A stretch of DNA of 64,000 nucleotides from the NCBI GenBank assembly GCA_964022665.1, contig CAXIDF010000015.1, positions 26,712 to 90,711 of the forward strand. Reading direction: 5' to 3'. A program made the position numbers and the translations under genes. Positions within the stretch are counted from its first letter, which is position 1. Each line of letters opens with the position of its first letter. Source of the DNA: Haliea sp964022665. Lineage in GTDB: Bacteria; Pseudomonadota; Gammaproteobacteria; Pseudomonadales; Halieaceae. The notes under the pieces are model-generated. The model had not been told where the DNA came from and made no database searches. It saw nothing but the letters and a program-made list of their open reading frames with translations. Positions 1 to 8,121 of this stretch are shown piece after piece.

Positions 1-106
1 TCACCACCAGTTCGGCGGGCCATGCCTGCTGCGCGATCATCGCGACAATGTCGGGCCCGATGCCCGCCGGCTCCCCGGCGGTGATGGCAATTCTGGGGGT
101 TGCCAC
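1..106 (-). CDS. pdxA: 4-hydroxythreonine-4-phosphate dehydrogenase PdxA (N-terminal fragment)
   Basis: Only the first 35 or so codons are inside the window; the gene runs off the left edge. The translated start reads VATPRIAITAGEPAGIGPD, the conserved N-terminus of PdxA, which oxidises 4-phosphohydroxy-L-threonine in pyridoxal phosphate synthesis. The GTG start chosen lies 7 nt behind the surA stop, so the gene is the third member of lptD-surA-pdxA, the usual gammaproteobacterial order. No other start fits between the surA stop and the conserved motif. Confidence 0.85.
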   Translation of the reverse strand, partial: MATPRIAITAGEPAGIGPDIVAMIAQQAWPAELVV

Positions 107-113
107 GCAGCGC

Positions 114-1394
114 TTACTTGATGTCGACGAAGGCTTCGTCGCGGATTTTGCGCAGCCAGGCGTCCAGCTCTTCGTCGTACTTGCGCTGGTGTAGTGCTTC
201 GGTGGCGCGATTGCGTATGGCCTGGGCGGTCATGTCCTGTTCGCGGCGCTCCATCACTTCCAGGATGTGCCAGCCGAATTGGCTTTTCACTGGCTCGGAG
301 ATCTCTCCCACGGCGGTATCGGCCATGGCAGCCTCGAATTCGGGCACCATCTGCCCCGGGGTGGTCCAGCCCAGGTCACCGCCCTCGGCGGCGGAGCCGA
401 TGTCCTTGGAGTACTCGCGGGCCAACTCGCCGAAGTCCTCGCCCTGCAGGACACGGTTTCTCAGTTCCTCTGCGCGGGCCCTGGCCTGCTCATCCGTCAT
501 GATCTCCGACGGCTGCACCAGTATGTGGCGCACGCGGGTCTGGTTGACCATCTGCTCGCCGCCGCGCATATCGGCGAGGTTGATCAGGTGCAAGCCGGAG
601 GGGCTGCGGATCGGGTCTGATGTGGTGCCCACCTCAAGGCCGGGGGCGACGTCGCTGAACAGGCTGGGCAGGTCTTCCAGCTTGCGCCAGCCCAGGTCGC
701 CGCCGGAAAACTGGTAGCGGCCATCGTTGGAGGAAATTACCTGGTCGAAGGCTTCGCCGCGGCGGATGCGTTGCAGCAGGCCATTGAGGTAGCTGCGCGC
801 GGCATCCACCTCGTCGTTCGGCGAATCCTCCGGTAGGGGCAGCAGTGCGTGGAGAATACGGTATTCGGGCTGGGTCAGTTTCTGGCCTTCGGGCGATGCA
901 AGAAAGTTGCGGACCTCCTGCTCGGATATCTGGATACGCTGGTTCACGTTGCCGGACTGTACGCGCTGGATGATCATCTCCCGGCGCACCTGCTCACGCA
1001 TCGCGGCGTAGGACTGGCCCTGCTGCTCCAGTGCTGCGCTGAAATCCGCGAGGCTCATGCGGTTCTGCGCGGCGACGCGCTCCATGGCCTGGTTCAGCTG
1101 GGCGTCCGAGATACGCGCGCCCACCCGGTTGCCAAGCTGCAGCTGGATACTCTCCAGGATCAGCCGGTCCAGGGTTTCGCGGATCAAGACGTCTTCCGGA
1201 GGCATTTCGACGCCTCGCGCCTCCAGGCTCTGGGTAATCGCGGCGACGCGCTCGCGCAGTTCGCTGGCCATGATCACGTCGTCGTCGACGATGGCCACAA
1301 CCTGATCGAGAATCTGGGTTTGAGCTTGCGTCTGGCCGACAAGGAGCAGTGTCGCGGCAAGCCCCGCGGCCAACAGTGCGGATTTAATAGTCAC
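114..1394 (-). CDS. surA: Periplasmic chaperone / peptidyl-prolyl isomerase SurA
   Basis: SurA escorts unfolded outer-membrane proteins through the periplasm to the BAM complex. The protein opens with a signal peptide ending near GQTQA, followed by the SurA N-terminal chaperone domain. Two parvulin-type rotamase domains follow, starting near residues 175 (RILHALLPLPEDSP) and 285 (VRHILVQPSE, with GDLGW and FGWHILEV signatures). About 426 residues matches the family. I chose the GTG at 1394 because a GAGG sits 11 nt upstream; a TTG at 1403 is an alternative. The start overlaps the end of lptD, so the two are translationally coupled, and LptD is itself a SurA client. Confidence 0.95.
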   Translation of the reverse strand: MTIKSALLAAGLAATLLLVGQTQAQTQILDQVVAIVDDDVIMASELRERVAAITQSLEARGVEMPPEDVLIRETLDRLILESIQLQLGNRVGARISDAQLNQAMERVAAQNRMSLADFSAALEQQGQSYAAMREQVRREMIIQRVQSGNVNQRIQISEQEVRNFLASPEGQKLTQPEYRILHALLPLPEDSPNDEVDAARSYLNGLLQRIRRGEAFDQVISSNDGRYQFSGGDLGWRKLEDLPSLFSDVAPGLEVGTTSDPIRSPSGLHLINLADMRGGEQMVNQTRVRHILVQPSEIMTDEQARARAEELRNRVLQGEDFGELAREYSKDIGSAAEGGDLGWTTPGQMVPEFEAAMADTAVGEISEPVKSQFGWHILEVMERREQDMTAQAIRNRATEALHQRKYDEELDAWLRKIRDEAFVDIK

Positions 1395-3744
1395 GTTCGT
1401 CAAAACCTCGAATCATGTCTTCAAGCAGGTCGGTGACCCGGCTGCCAAAGCCGCCCATGCCCTTCAGCAGGACCTGGACCTGTGTGGAGTAGCGCCGCTC
1501 CAGGTTGGGATCGGTGAAATCCGGATCCTGGCTCGACGCCGTATCGATGTAGCGCAGATGCAGCAGGCGCACGCGCCAGCAGCAGCTATCGTATTCGATT
1601 CCGACCATATCTTCCACGCTCGTGCTGCCCTCGACACTGAAGTTGACGGCACCGAACACGCTCCAGCGGTTGTTCACAGGGTAGTAGGCGGACAGGTGTG
1701 CCTGCTCCGTGACGATATCGCTGTCGACCAGGTTGACGGGGCGACGGTAGGAGTAGCCCACGTTGAACAGGGCCTTGTCGGAACGCTGGTAGCTGGCGTA
1801 TGCACTGCCGGCGTTCATGTTGCCGCTATCGGGGTCCCACACCAGGCTGTTGCGCAGGCTCAGGCGCTTGTTCGGGGTGAAGGTCACCTCGCCGGCCATT
1901 TCGGAGGTGGACTGGTCGAGCGCCGTGTCATCCGGGTTCAGGCGCACACGTCGATCACGCAGGTAGAAAATCTGCCCGACGCTGGCGCTCAGGTATTCGC
2001 GGCCGTCTTCAGCGCTGATATAGCGCGTGGTGAGGCCGAGGGAAAGGCGATTGGCGTCGTCCAGCCGGTCGCGCCCGGAAAAGCGGGTCTCCCGGAACAG
2101 CTGGTTGTAGGTGAAGGTGAGCTCGGCGCTGTCAAAGTCCGGTTGTGTCGATTGATCGTCGTATTCGCTGATCAGGTAATAGGCGCGCGGCTCCAGTGTT
2201 TGCAGCAGCGGCTTGCCGGCCAGGCTGGTGGACCGCTCAAAGAACAGACCGCCATCGAGGGAGGCCAGCGCCGAGCCCGCGGAGGGGCTGTCGTCGCCGA
2301 GTTGCCCGCTGTCGTTCAGTTCGTACTCCAGGTAGCGGTATTTGGCGGTGGAGTTGATAAAGCCGTACTGCCACAGCATGGGGTAGACGGCGCCGCCTTC
2401 CATGTACATCCGCTGGCCGGTCACCACGTCCTCGTTGGAGTCGAAGTAGGAGTACTGGGAGAGGAAGATGGGGGCGATATTGAAAGGGGTATTTTCGTTG
2501 CGGTAGCGTGCCGTGATCTGCGGCAGCTTCTGATAGTCATTTTCCAGGTCGTCGGCGAGGGACTGGAACTCCTGTAACTCCAGGCCGATCAGCCACTGGT
2601 CACCGAGATAGTCCAGTGCTCCCAGCTGCAACAGGCTGGTCTGGCGCTTGGTGTCCAGGTTGGAGGTGTTGAGGTCCTTGAAGTAATCGACATCGCTCAC
2701 CCGCGAGTAGTCGATGTGCGAGCGCCAGCGCTGCTCGAACAGGCCGTTCTGGCGCACGTTGGCCAGCCAGCGGGAGTCGTCGCTGACATCCGGGCGCTCG
2801 CGGGCGTAGCGGTCGTCGCTGCCCATCCAGCTGCCGCCCACCGACCACATTCCGGTATTGCGGCCCAGGTAGCGGGTTGCAATTTCGTGGTTCAGCCCGC
2901 GTTCCTGAATGAAGCGCGGGGTGTACAACGCGTCGTAGTTGGGGGCCAGGTTGAGGTAAACCGGCACGGCGAGGTCCAGCCCGCCGTTGCTGTCGGAGCT
3001 GATATCCGGCCACAACAGGCCGGTACGCCGGCGGTCGTCCAGCGGGAAGCGCACCCAGGGCAGGTAGAGTACGGGTACACCCGCCACGTCCAGTTTGGCG
3101 CCGGTTGCCGTGCCCAGCCCCTCTAGCAGGTCGAGTTTGATGCTGTCGGCGCGCATCGCCCACTCTTCGTCATCGGGCGCGCAATAGGACAGTCGTCCAT
3201 CATGGATGTACAGCGTGCCGTCCGCCGCGCGCCGCAACTGTGCGGCGCTGCCGTTCAAGTGCTGCGCGTGCAGTACGAATTCGCTGTCGCGGATACTGGC
3301 TTCACCACTGTTGGCGGAGTAGCTCGCCTCTTCGCCACGCAGTAGTACCCCCGGTTCGCGCAGCGTGATGCCGCCACTGACGGTGCCTTCGCGCTCGGCG
3401 CGGTCGAAATAGCCGTCCTCGCCGCGCAACTGCCGATAACCCTGGTCGACACTGACACCACCGCGCAGGTAGACATCGTCACCCTGTAATTCGGACTCGG
3501 TGGCGCGGGCCCGGATGTCGGAAATTTCGGGTCTATCGTCCGGGTCTGACTCCGCCAGCGGGTCCACATAGTGGCCGCCGCAGCGCAGGCATTGCGCGTC
3601 CCGCTCGGCCTCGGGCGTCTCCCCTGTCGACACCCAGTCCAGTTCCTTCGCATCATCGGCTACCGCGCCCATGGCGAGCAGGCCAAGGACAATAGCGAAG
3701 TGGCGCAACCGGGAGCGTTGGGGAGTTTGCGAGGGCGGAATCAT
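1384..3744 (-). CDS. lptD: LPS-assembly outer membrane protein LptD
   Basis: LptD is the outer-membrane barrel that, with LptE, inserts lipopolysaccharide into the outer leaflet. The sequence has a signal peptide (LRHFAIVLGLLAMGAVA). The N-terminal periplasmic OstA/LptA-like beta-jellyroll domain contains GDDVYLRGGVSVDQGYRQL, and a long beta-barrel with many aromatic-ended strands follows. The cysteines expected for the interdomain disulfides are present: a CLRC pair near the mature N-terminus and a vicinal CC (DSCCWRV) near the C-terminus. I prefer the ATG at 3744, which places the signal peptide at the start; an in-frame upstream ATG at 3789 would add 15 residues. It is divergent from amgK. 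Confidence 0.95.
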   Translation of the reverse strand: MIPPSQTPQRSRLRHFAIVLGLLAMGAVADDAKELDWVSTGETPEAERDAQCLRCGGHYVDPLAESDPDDRPEISDIRARATESELQGDDVYLRGGVSVDQGYRQLRGEDGYFDRAEREGTVSGGITLREPGVLLRGEEASYSANSGEASIRDSEFVLHAQHLNGSAAQLRRAADGTLYIHDGRLSYCAPDDEEWAMRADSIKLDLLEGLGTATGAKLDVAGVPVLYLPWVRFPLDDRRRTGLLWPDISSDSNGGLDLAVPVYLNLAPNYDALYTPRFIQERGLNHEIATRYLGRNTGMWSVGGSWMGSDDRYARERPDVSDDSRWLANVRQNGLFEQRWRSHIDYSRVSDVDYFKDLNTSNLDTKRQTSLLQLGALDYLGDQWLIGLELQEFQSLADDLENDYQKLPQITARYRNENTPFNIAPIFLSQYSYFDSNEDVVTGQRMYMEGGAVYPMLWQYGFINSTAKYRYLEYELNDSGQLGDDSPSAGSALASLDGGLFFERSTSLAGKPLLQTLEPRAYYLISEYDDQSTQPDFDSAELTFTYNQLFRETRFSGRDRLDDANRLSLGLTTRYISAEDGREYLSASVGQIFYLRDRRVRLNPDDTALDQSTSEMAGEVTFTPNKRLSLRNSLVWDPDSGNMNAGSAYASYQRSDKALFNVGYSYRRPVNLVDSDIVTEQAHLSAYYPVNNRWSVFGAVNFSVEGSTSVEDMVGIEYDSCCWRVRLLHLRYIDTASSQDPDFTDPNLERRYSTQVQVLLKGMGGFGSRVTDLLEDMIRGFDERDY

Positions 3745-3832
3745 CAGGGTTAGGTGCAATTTCTGGCGTAAAACGGGATGATAATGCATCGTCCCCGGCT
3801 TGTCCGGGTCTTTTTCATTGCGGGAGCGTCCG

Positions 3833-4861
3833 ATGTCTCTACCGCCAAGCGGGCTGTTGCCCTGGGCCCTGAATGTGTTGCCGCCGGGGGCTGCCGGGGA
3901 GGCGGTTTTGCAGCCGCTGGCAGGCGATGCCAGTCAGCGTCGCTACTTCCGGCTGCAAACACCGGCGCAGAACTACATGGCCGTCGATTCGCCGCCGGCA
4001 ACGCAGAAGAACCGCGAGTTTCTCGCCATCCGTCAACAGCTGGAAACGGGGGGCGTGCGCGTTCCGCGGCTACTGGAGGCGGATATCGAACAGGGCTATA
4101 TGCTGCTGGAGGACCTGGGCGATCGCCTGTTGCAGGATGCCCTGACGGTCGACTCTGTGGACGACTATTACCAGCGCGCACTGGCCGTGCAGCAGCGCAT
4201 GGCAAACCTGGCCAACGATGCGTTGGCGCTGCCTGCCTATGACAACGTGCTGCTGGCTGAGGAATTGGCACGTTTTCCGCAATGGTTTGTGACCGCGTTA
4301 CTGGGTTTGTCGCTCTCGGATGACGAGCTTGCGCTGCTGGCGCAGCTGGACGGCCTGCTTATCGGTAGCGCCCTGGCCCAGCCGAGGGTGCTGGTGCACA
4401 GGGACTTTCACAGCCGCAACCTGATGTGCACAGGGGATGGGCAGCTCGCCGTGATCGATTTCCAGGATGCGGTGCTCGGGCCCGCCACCTACGATGCCGT
4501 TTCCCTGCTCAAGGATTGTTACCTGCGCTGGCCCCGGGAACGCGTGGTGGTCTGGGCACTGGCCTACCGCGATAACCTGTGTGACGCCGCGCTGTTGCCG
4601 GCGGTAGACGACGCTACGTTCTTGCGCTGGTTTGACTGGATGGGCCTGCAGCGGCACCTGAAAGTGTTGGGGACCTTTGCCCGGCTGGCGCTGCGCGATG
4701 GCAAGACACAGTACTTGCAGGATCTGCCTTTGGTGGTCGATTACGTGCAGGAAGCCTTCGCCCTGTATGCCGGGGAGGATGCGGCGCTGGATGCGGCGGG
4801 CGCCTGGTTTGAGCACCGCCTGCTGCCCGTTATCCGGCGTCAGCATTGGAGTCGGGGATGA
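3833..4861 (+). CDS. amgK: N-acetylmuramate/N-acetylglucosamine anomeric kinase AmgK
   Basis: AmgK is an aminoglycoside-phosphotransferase-fold kinase that phosphorylates MurNAc or GlcNAc at C1 in the cell-wall recycling route that bypasses de novo UDP-MurNAc synthesis. The kinase catalytic loop is seen as LVHRDFHSRNLM and the metal-binding segment as AVIDFQDAVLGP. The N-terminal nucleotide-binding region carries GDASQRRYFRL. The ATG at 3833 is preceded by GGGAG at a normal distance; a TTG at 3800 also lies in frame. The stop overlaps the next start as ATGA, so it is coupled to murU, its pathway partner. Confidence 0.9.
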   Translation: MSLPPSGLLPWALNVLPPGAAGEAVLQPLAGDASQRRYFRLQTPAQNYMAVDSPPATQKNREFLAIRQQLETGGVRVPRLLEADIEQGYMLLEDLGDRLLQDALTVDSVDDYYQRALAVQQRMANLANDALALPAYDNVLLAEELARFPQWFVTALLGLSLSDDELALLAQLDGLLIGSALAQPRVLVHRDFHSRNLMCTGDGQLAVIDFQDAVLGPATYDAVSLLKDCYLRWPRERVVVWALAYRDNLCDAALLPAVDDATFLRWFDWMGLQRHLKVLGTFARLALRDGKTQYLQDLPLVVDYVQEAFALYAGEDAALDAAGAWFEHRLLPVIRRQHWSRG

Positions 4862-5565
4862 AGGTGATGATTCTGGCCGCGGGCTTCGGCGAGCGCATGC
4901 GGCCCCTGACCGAGCATACCCCCAAACCCTTGTTGCAGGCGGGTGGCCAGCCCTTGATCGCCTACCATATCGAGGCGCTCGCTGCGCTCGGCCTGGATGA
5001 TCTGGTGATCAATGTTGCGCACCTGGGGCAGCAGATTATCGACTGGTGCGGTGACGGCCGGCGCTGGGGCGTGCGTATCCGCTACTCCCGCGAGCCGGAA
5101 CCTCTGGAGACGGCGGGTGGCATTCAGCACGCGCTCCCGCTGCTGGGGGAGGCCCCTTTTCTGGTGGTGAACGGCGATGTGTGGACCGAATACCCTCTAC
5201 AGCGCTTGCTGACCCACACGCACTTGCCCGCCGGCGCTGCGCATCTCGTGTTGGTCGACAACCCGCCGCAGCACCCGCTGGGTGATTTTCAGCTCACGAC
5301 AACGGGCCGCGTAGTGGCCCGGCCGCCCGAGGCCGCGGGCCTGACCTATGCGGGTATCGGTGTTTTCAGCCCCGGCTTCTTTGTCGACATGGCGCCGGGC
5401 AAACGGCCCCTGCGGCCCCTGCTGGATGCCGCAATTGCTGTTGAGCGTGTGTCAGGCGAACATTTTGTCGGCGCCTGGGCTGATGTCGGTACGCCCGAGC
5501 GTTTGCAGGCACTGGATGCGAGGCTCAGCGCGGCCAGTCGCGGCCAGTCGCGGCACGGCCGGTAG
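4858..5565 (+). CDS. murU: N-acetylmuramate alpha-1-phosphate uridylyltransferase MurU
   Basis: MurU converts MurNAc-alpha-1-phosphate, the AmgK product, to UDP-MurNAc. The N-terminal nucleotidyltransferase signature MILAAGFGERMRPLTEHTP is intact, with the sugar-nucleotide lysine in KPLL and the metal-site motif VVNGDVWTEYP near residue 105. The length of 235 residues is normal. Start at the ATG overlapping the amgK stop; GGAG lies about 8 nt upstream. The extreme C-terminus is encoded by a short tandem 10-bp repeat near 5530-5556, which only affects a basic, non-conserved tail. Confidence 0.9.
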   Translation: MKVMILAAGFGERMRPLTEHTPKPLLQAGGQPLIAYHIEALAALGLDDLVINVAHLGQQIIDWCGDGRRWGVRIRYSREPEPLETAGGIQHALPLLGEAPFLVVNGDVWTEYPLQRLLTHTHLPAGAAHLVLVDNPPQHPLGDFQLTTTGRVVARPPEAAGLTYAGIGVFSPGFFVDMAPGKRPLRPLLDAAIAVERVSGEHFVGAWADVGTPERLQALDARLSAASRGQSRHGR

Positions 5566-5633
5566 CGGCACGGGATGATCTGTCTGCACTTAGCAGCTAG
5601 AATAGCGGCCTGTCCAGATACCGGAGCCAGTAC

Positions 5634-6314
5634 ATGGCCGATTACCTGATTGCACCGTCGATTCTCTCGGCGAATTTCGCCCGTCTCGGGGAAGAAGTGG
5701 ATGCAGTGCTCGCCGCGGGCGCCGATGTGGTGCATTTCGATGTCATGGACAACCACTACGTGCCCAATCTCACCATCGGCCCGATGGTGTGCAAGGCTCT
5801 GCGCAAGCATGGCGTCACGGCGCCTATCGACGTCCACCTGATGGTGAGCCCGGTGGATCGGCTGATCGGCGATTTTGCCGAAGCGGGGGCGAGCTACATT
5901 ACCTTTCATCCCGATGCCTCAACCCACGTCGATCGCTCGTTGCAAATGATTCGCGATGCGGGCTGCAAGAGTGGGCTGGTTTTCAACCCCCATGCCGGCC
6001 TTGAGGCCTTGCGCTATGTGATGGACAAGGTGGATATGATATTGCTGATGTCCGTCAACCCCGGCTTTGGCGGTCAATCCTTCATCCCGGGTACCCTGGA
6101 CAAATTGCGCGAGGCGCGGGCGCTGATCGATGCCTCGGGCTACGACATTCGGCTGGAAATCGATGGCGGGGTGACAACAGGCAATATCGCCGATATTGCC
6201 GCTGCAGGCGCAGACACCTTCGTCGCCGGCTCGGCCATTTTCAACGCGCCCGACTACCGCGCCGTGATTGCGGACATGCGGGCGGCGCTGGCTGAGGTGC
6301 AACAGACCGGATGA
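5634..6314 (+). CDS. rpe: Ribulose-phosphate 3-epimerase
   Basis: Rpe interconverts D-ribulose 5-phosphate and D-xylulose 5-phosphate in the pentose phosphate pathway. The TIM-barrel protein shows the family motifs IAPSILSANFARLGEEV, VHFDVMDNHYVPNLTIGP, DVHLMV, MSVNPGFGGQSF and EIDGGV, carrying the metal-binding His/Asp residues. The length of 226 residues is typical. GGAG precedes the ATG by 8 nt. In Pseudomonas a phosphoglycolate phosphatase gene (gph) lies between rpe and trpE; here it is absent and rpe overlaps trpE directly by ATGA. Confidence 0.96.
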   Translation: MADYLIAPSILSANFARLGEEVDAVLAAGADVVHFDVMDNHYVPNLTIGPMVCKALRKHGVTAPIDVHLMVSPVDRLIGDFAEAGASYITFHPDASTHVDRSLQMIRDAGCKSGLVFNPHAGLEALRYVMDKVDMILLMSVNPGFGGQSFIPGTLDKLREARALIDASGYDIRLEIDGGVTTGNIADIAAAGADTFVAGSAIFNAPDYRAVIADMRAALAEVQQTG

Positions 6315-7801
6315 ATGAAGCGGACTTCAATGCTCTGGCGGCACAGGGCTACAACCGGATTCCGGTCAGCATCGAGGTGCTGGCGGACCTGGAAACACCG
6401 GTCAGTACTTACCGCAAGCTGGGTGAAGGGGCCTATTCCTACTTCTTCGAGTCGGTGCAGGGCGGGGAGAAGTGGGGGCGCTACTCAATTATTGGCTTGC
6501 CCTGTCGCACCCTGTTGCGGGTGTTTGGAAACCGGGTGGAAGTGCTGGTGGATGGTGCAGTGGTGGAGCAGGCTGAAGTGGCCGACCCGCTGGACTATGT
6601 CGAGGCATTCCAGCAGCGCTACCGCAGCGCGCCGGATGCCGGGTTGCCGGTGTTTCACGGCGGCCTGGTGGGCTATTTTGGCTACGACACCGTGCGCTAT
6701 GTGGAGCCGCGCCTGCGCGACAGCGCGCCCGCCGACGAGCTGGGCAATCCCGATATCCTGCTCATGGTGTCCGAGGAAGTGCTGGTCTTCGACAACCTGT
6801 CGGGCACCATTCGCCTGATCGTCAACGCGGACCCGGAACAGCCTTCCGCTCTGGCCTCAGCGCAGGCGCGTTTGCGCGGGTTGGCTCTGCGCTTGCGCGA
6901 GCCCATGCCGCCATTGCCTGATGTGGCGCTGGCCGGTGCCAACAGCGATGCACTGGAAGCGTCCGCCCGCTCGCATTTCGACGAGGCAGGTTTCGCGCAG
7001 GTGGTGGAGCGCATCAAGGACTACGTACTGGCGGGCGACGTCATGCAGGTGGTGCCTTCGCAGCGCCTGCAGGTGCCGTTCAGTGCGCCGCCGCTGAATC
7101 TGTACCGCGCCCTGCGCAACCTGAACCCCTCGCCCTACATGTATTACCTGGATCTGGGTGATTTCCACATTGTGGGGTCGTCCCCCGAGATTCTGGCGCG
7201 GCTGCAGGATAACGAGGTGACCGTGCGTCCACTGGCGGGCACACGCCGCCGCGGACACAGCGAAGCTGAAGACAAGGCACTGGAGGCGGAGTTACTGGCG
7301 GACCCCAAGGAGATCGCCGAGCACCTGATGCTGATTGACCTGGGTCGCAACGACATCGGCCGCATCGCGCGTATCGGCTCTGTCGCACTGAGCGATAAAA
7401 TGGCTGTGGAGCGCTATTCCCACGTCATGCACATCGTGTCCAATGTCAGTGGTCAGCTGGCGCCCGGCAAGTCGGCCATCGACGTGCTGCGGGCAACGCT
7501 GCCTGCCGGCACCCTGAGTGGTGCGCCAAAAATCCGCGCCATGGAAATCATCGACGAACTGGAGCCGGTGAAGCGCGGTGTGTATGGCGGCGCGGTCGGC
7601 TATGTGTCCTGGGCAGGCGAGATGGATACGGCGATAGCCATTCGCACCGCGGTCATCAAGAACGACACACTGTATGTGCAGGTGGGCGCGGGTGTGGTCG
7701 CGGATTCGGTGCCGCGGCTGGAGTGGAAGGAAACGCACAACAAGGCGCGTGCCATGTTCCGCGCAGCGTCCATGGTGTTGGCGGGGCTTGAGTCACCGTG
7801 A
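6311..7801 (+). CDS. trpE: Anthranilate synthase component I
   Basis: TrpE makes anthranilate from chorismate using ammonia delivered by TrpG, the first step of tryptophan synthesis. The C-terminal chorismate-binding domain is complete, with PSPYMYYL, the GTRRRG segment, LIDLGRNDIGRIA, and DVLRATLPAGTLSGAPK near residues 395-412. The N-terminal regulatory domain carries the LLES-like tryptophan-feedback region in modified form (YSYFFESVQGGEKWGRYS). The length of 496 residues is normal. It is coupled to rpe, while its partner trpG lies 20 kb downstream beyond an accessory island. No leader peptide or attenuator is visible upstream. Confidence 0.96.
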   Translation: MNEADFNALAAQGYNRIPVSIEVLADLETPVSTYRKLGEGAYSYFFESVQGGEKWGRYSIIGLPCRTLLRVFGNRVEVLVDGAVVEQAEVADPLDYVEAFQQRYRSAPDAGLPVFHGGLVGYFGYDTVRYVEPRLRDSAPADELGNPDILLMVSEEVLVFDNLSGTIRLIVNADPEQPSALASAQARLRGLALRLREPMPPLPDVALAGANSDALEASARSHFDEAGFAQVVERIKDYVLAGDVMQVVPSQRLQVPFSAPPLNLYRALRNLNPSPYMYYLDLGDFHIVGSSPEILARLQDNEVTVRPLAGTRRRGHSEAEDKALEAELLADPKEIAEHLMLIDLGRNDIGRIARIGSVALSDKMAVERYSHVMHIVSNVSGQLAPGKSAIDVLRATLPAGTLSGAPKIRAMEIIDELEPVKRGVYGGAVGYVSWAGEMDTAIAIRTAVIKNDTLYVQVGAGVVADSVPRLEWKETHNKARAMFRAASMVLAGLESP

Positions 7802-8059
7802 ACGACCGGGAGCAGCTGTAAGCCCTGCTGGCACGCTGCGACAACCCCTACGCGCTGCTCTTCCTGCCTACGGGGCACTCGACTGGCTTTGTCCGAGCTG
7901 GGTGGAGGTGCCCGAGGAAGCCATAGGCATTACCCCCGCGGGACTGGCCAGCCTGCTTGAGAGCAACGAATTGAAGGTGGCAGCGCACTACCCGGGCAAC
8001 TGAAAGAGGTGCCGGGTGCGTTTTTTCAGGATGTGTTGGTACTGGAAAAGCCCCGCTAG
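7798..8059 (+). pseudogene. Decayed small gene directly after trpE, family unknown
   Basis: A GTG overlapping the trpE stop (GTGA) opens a frame reading VNDREQL and then an immediate in-frame TAA. Beyond it the frame reads on as ALLARCDNPYALLFLP. A shift to another frame gives YGALDWLCPSWVEVPEE and ITPAGLASLLESNEL, and a further shift gives LPGQLKEVPGAFFQDVLVL ending at TAG (8057-8059). The protein-like composition in three successive frames suggests one former gene of about 85 codons broken by a nonsense mutation and two frameshifts. I do not recognise the family. It fills most of the gap between trpE and the first island gene. Confidence 0.45.
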
Positions 8060-8106
8060 AGCCTTGCCCCGCCTTGCGGGCGGGGCGCTGGAACGCTAGC
8101 GGGGCT
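8049..8106 (-). terminator. Nested inverted repeats, likely terminator of the TonB receptor gene
   Basis: An 11-bp outer stem (arms 8049-8059 and 8096-8106, AGCCCCGCTAG with its complement) encloses an 8-bp inner stem (8066-8073 and 8079-8086, GCCCCGCC with GGCGGGGC). On the minus strand the outer arm runs into TTTT, as expected for an intrinsic terminator 15 nt beyond the receptor stop codon. The outer arm also contains the TAG that ends the decayed gene on the plus strand. Confidence 0.55.
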
Positions 8107-8121
8107 GAGTCGGGTTGACGC

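Noticed and set aside
5525..5560. Short tandem repeat of about 10 bp near the end of murU
   Set aside because: Only two units plus a partial one, within the coding tail; too short for a CRISPR array or a functional repeat.
6315..6818. Possible attenuator or leader peptide for trpE
   Set aside because: trpE is coupled to rpe by ATGA with no leader; the alternative-frame open stretch has scattered Trp codons only because it is a shadow of trpE.
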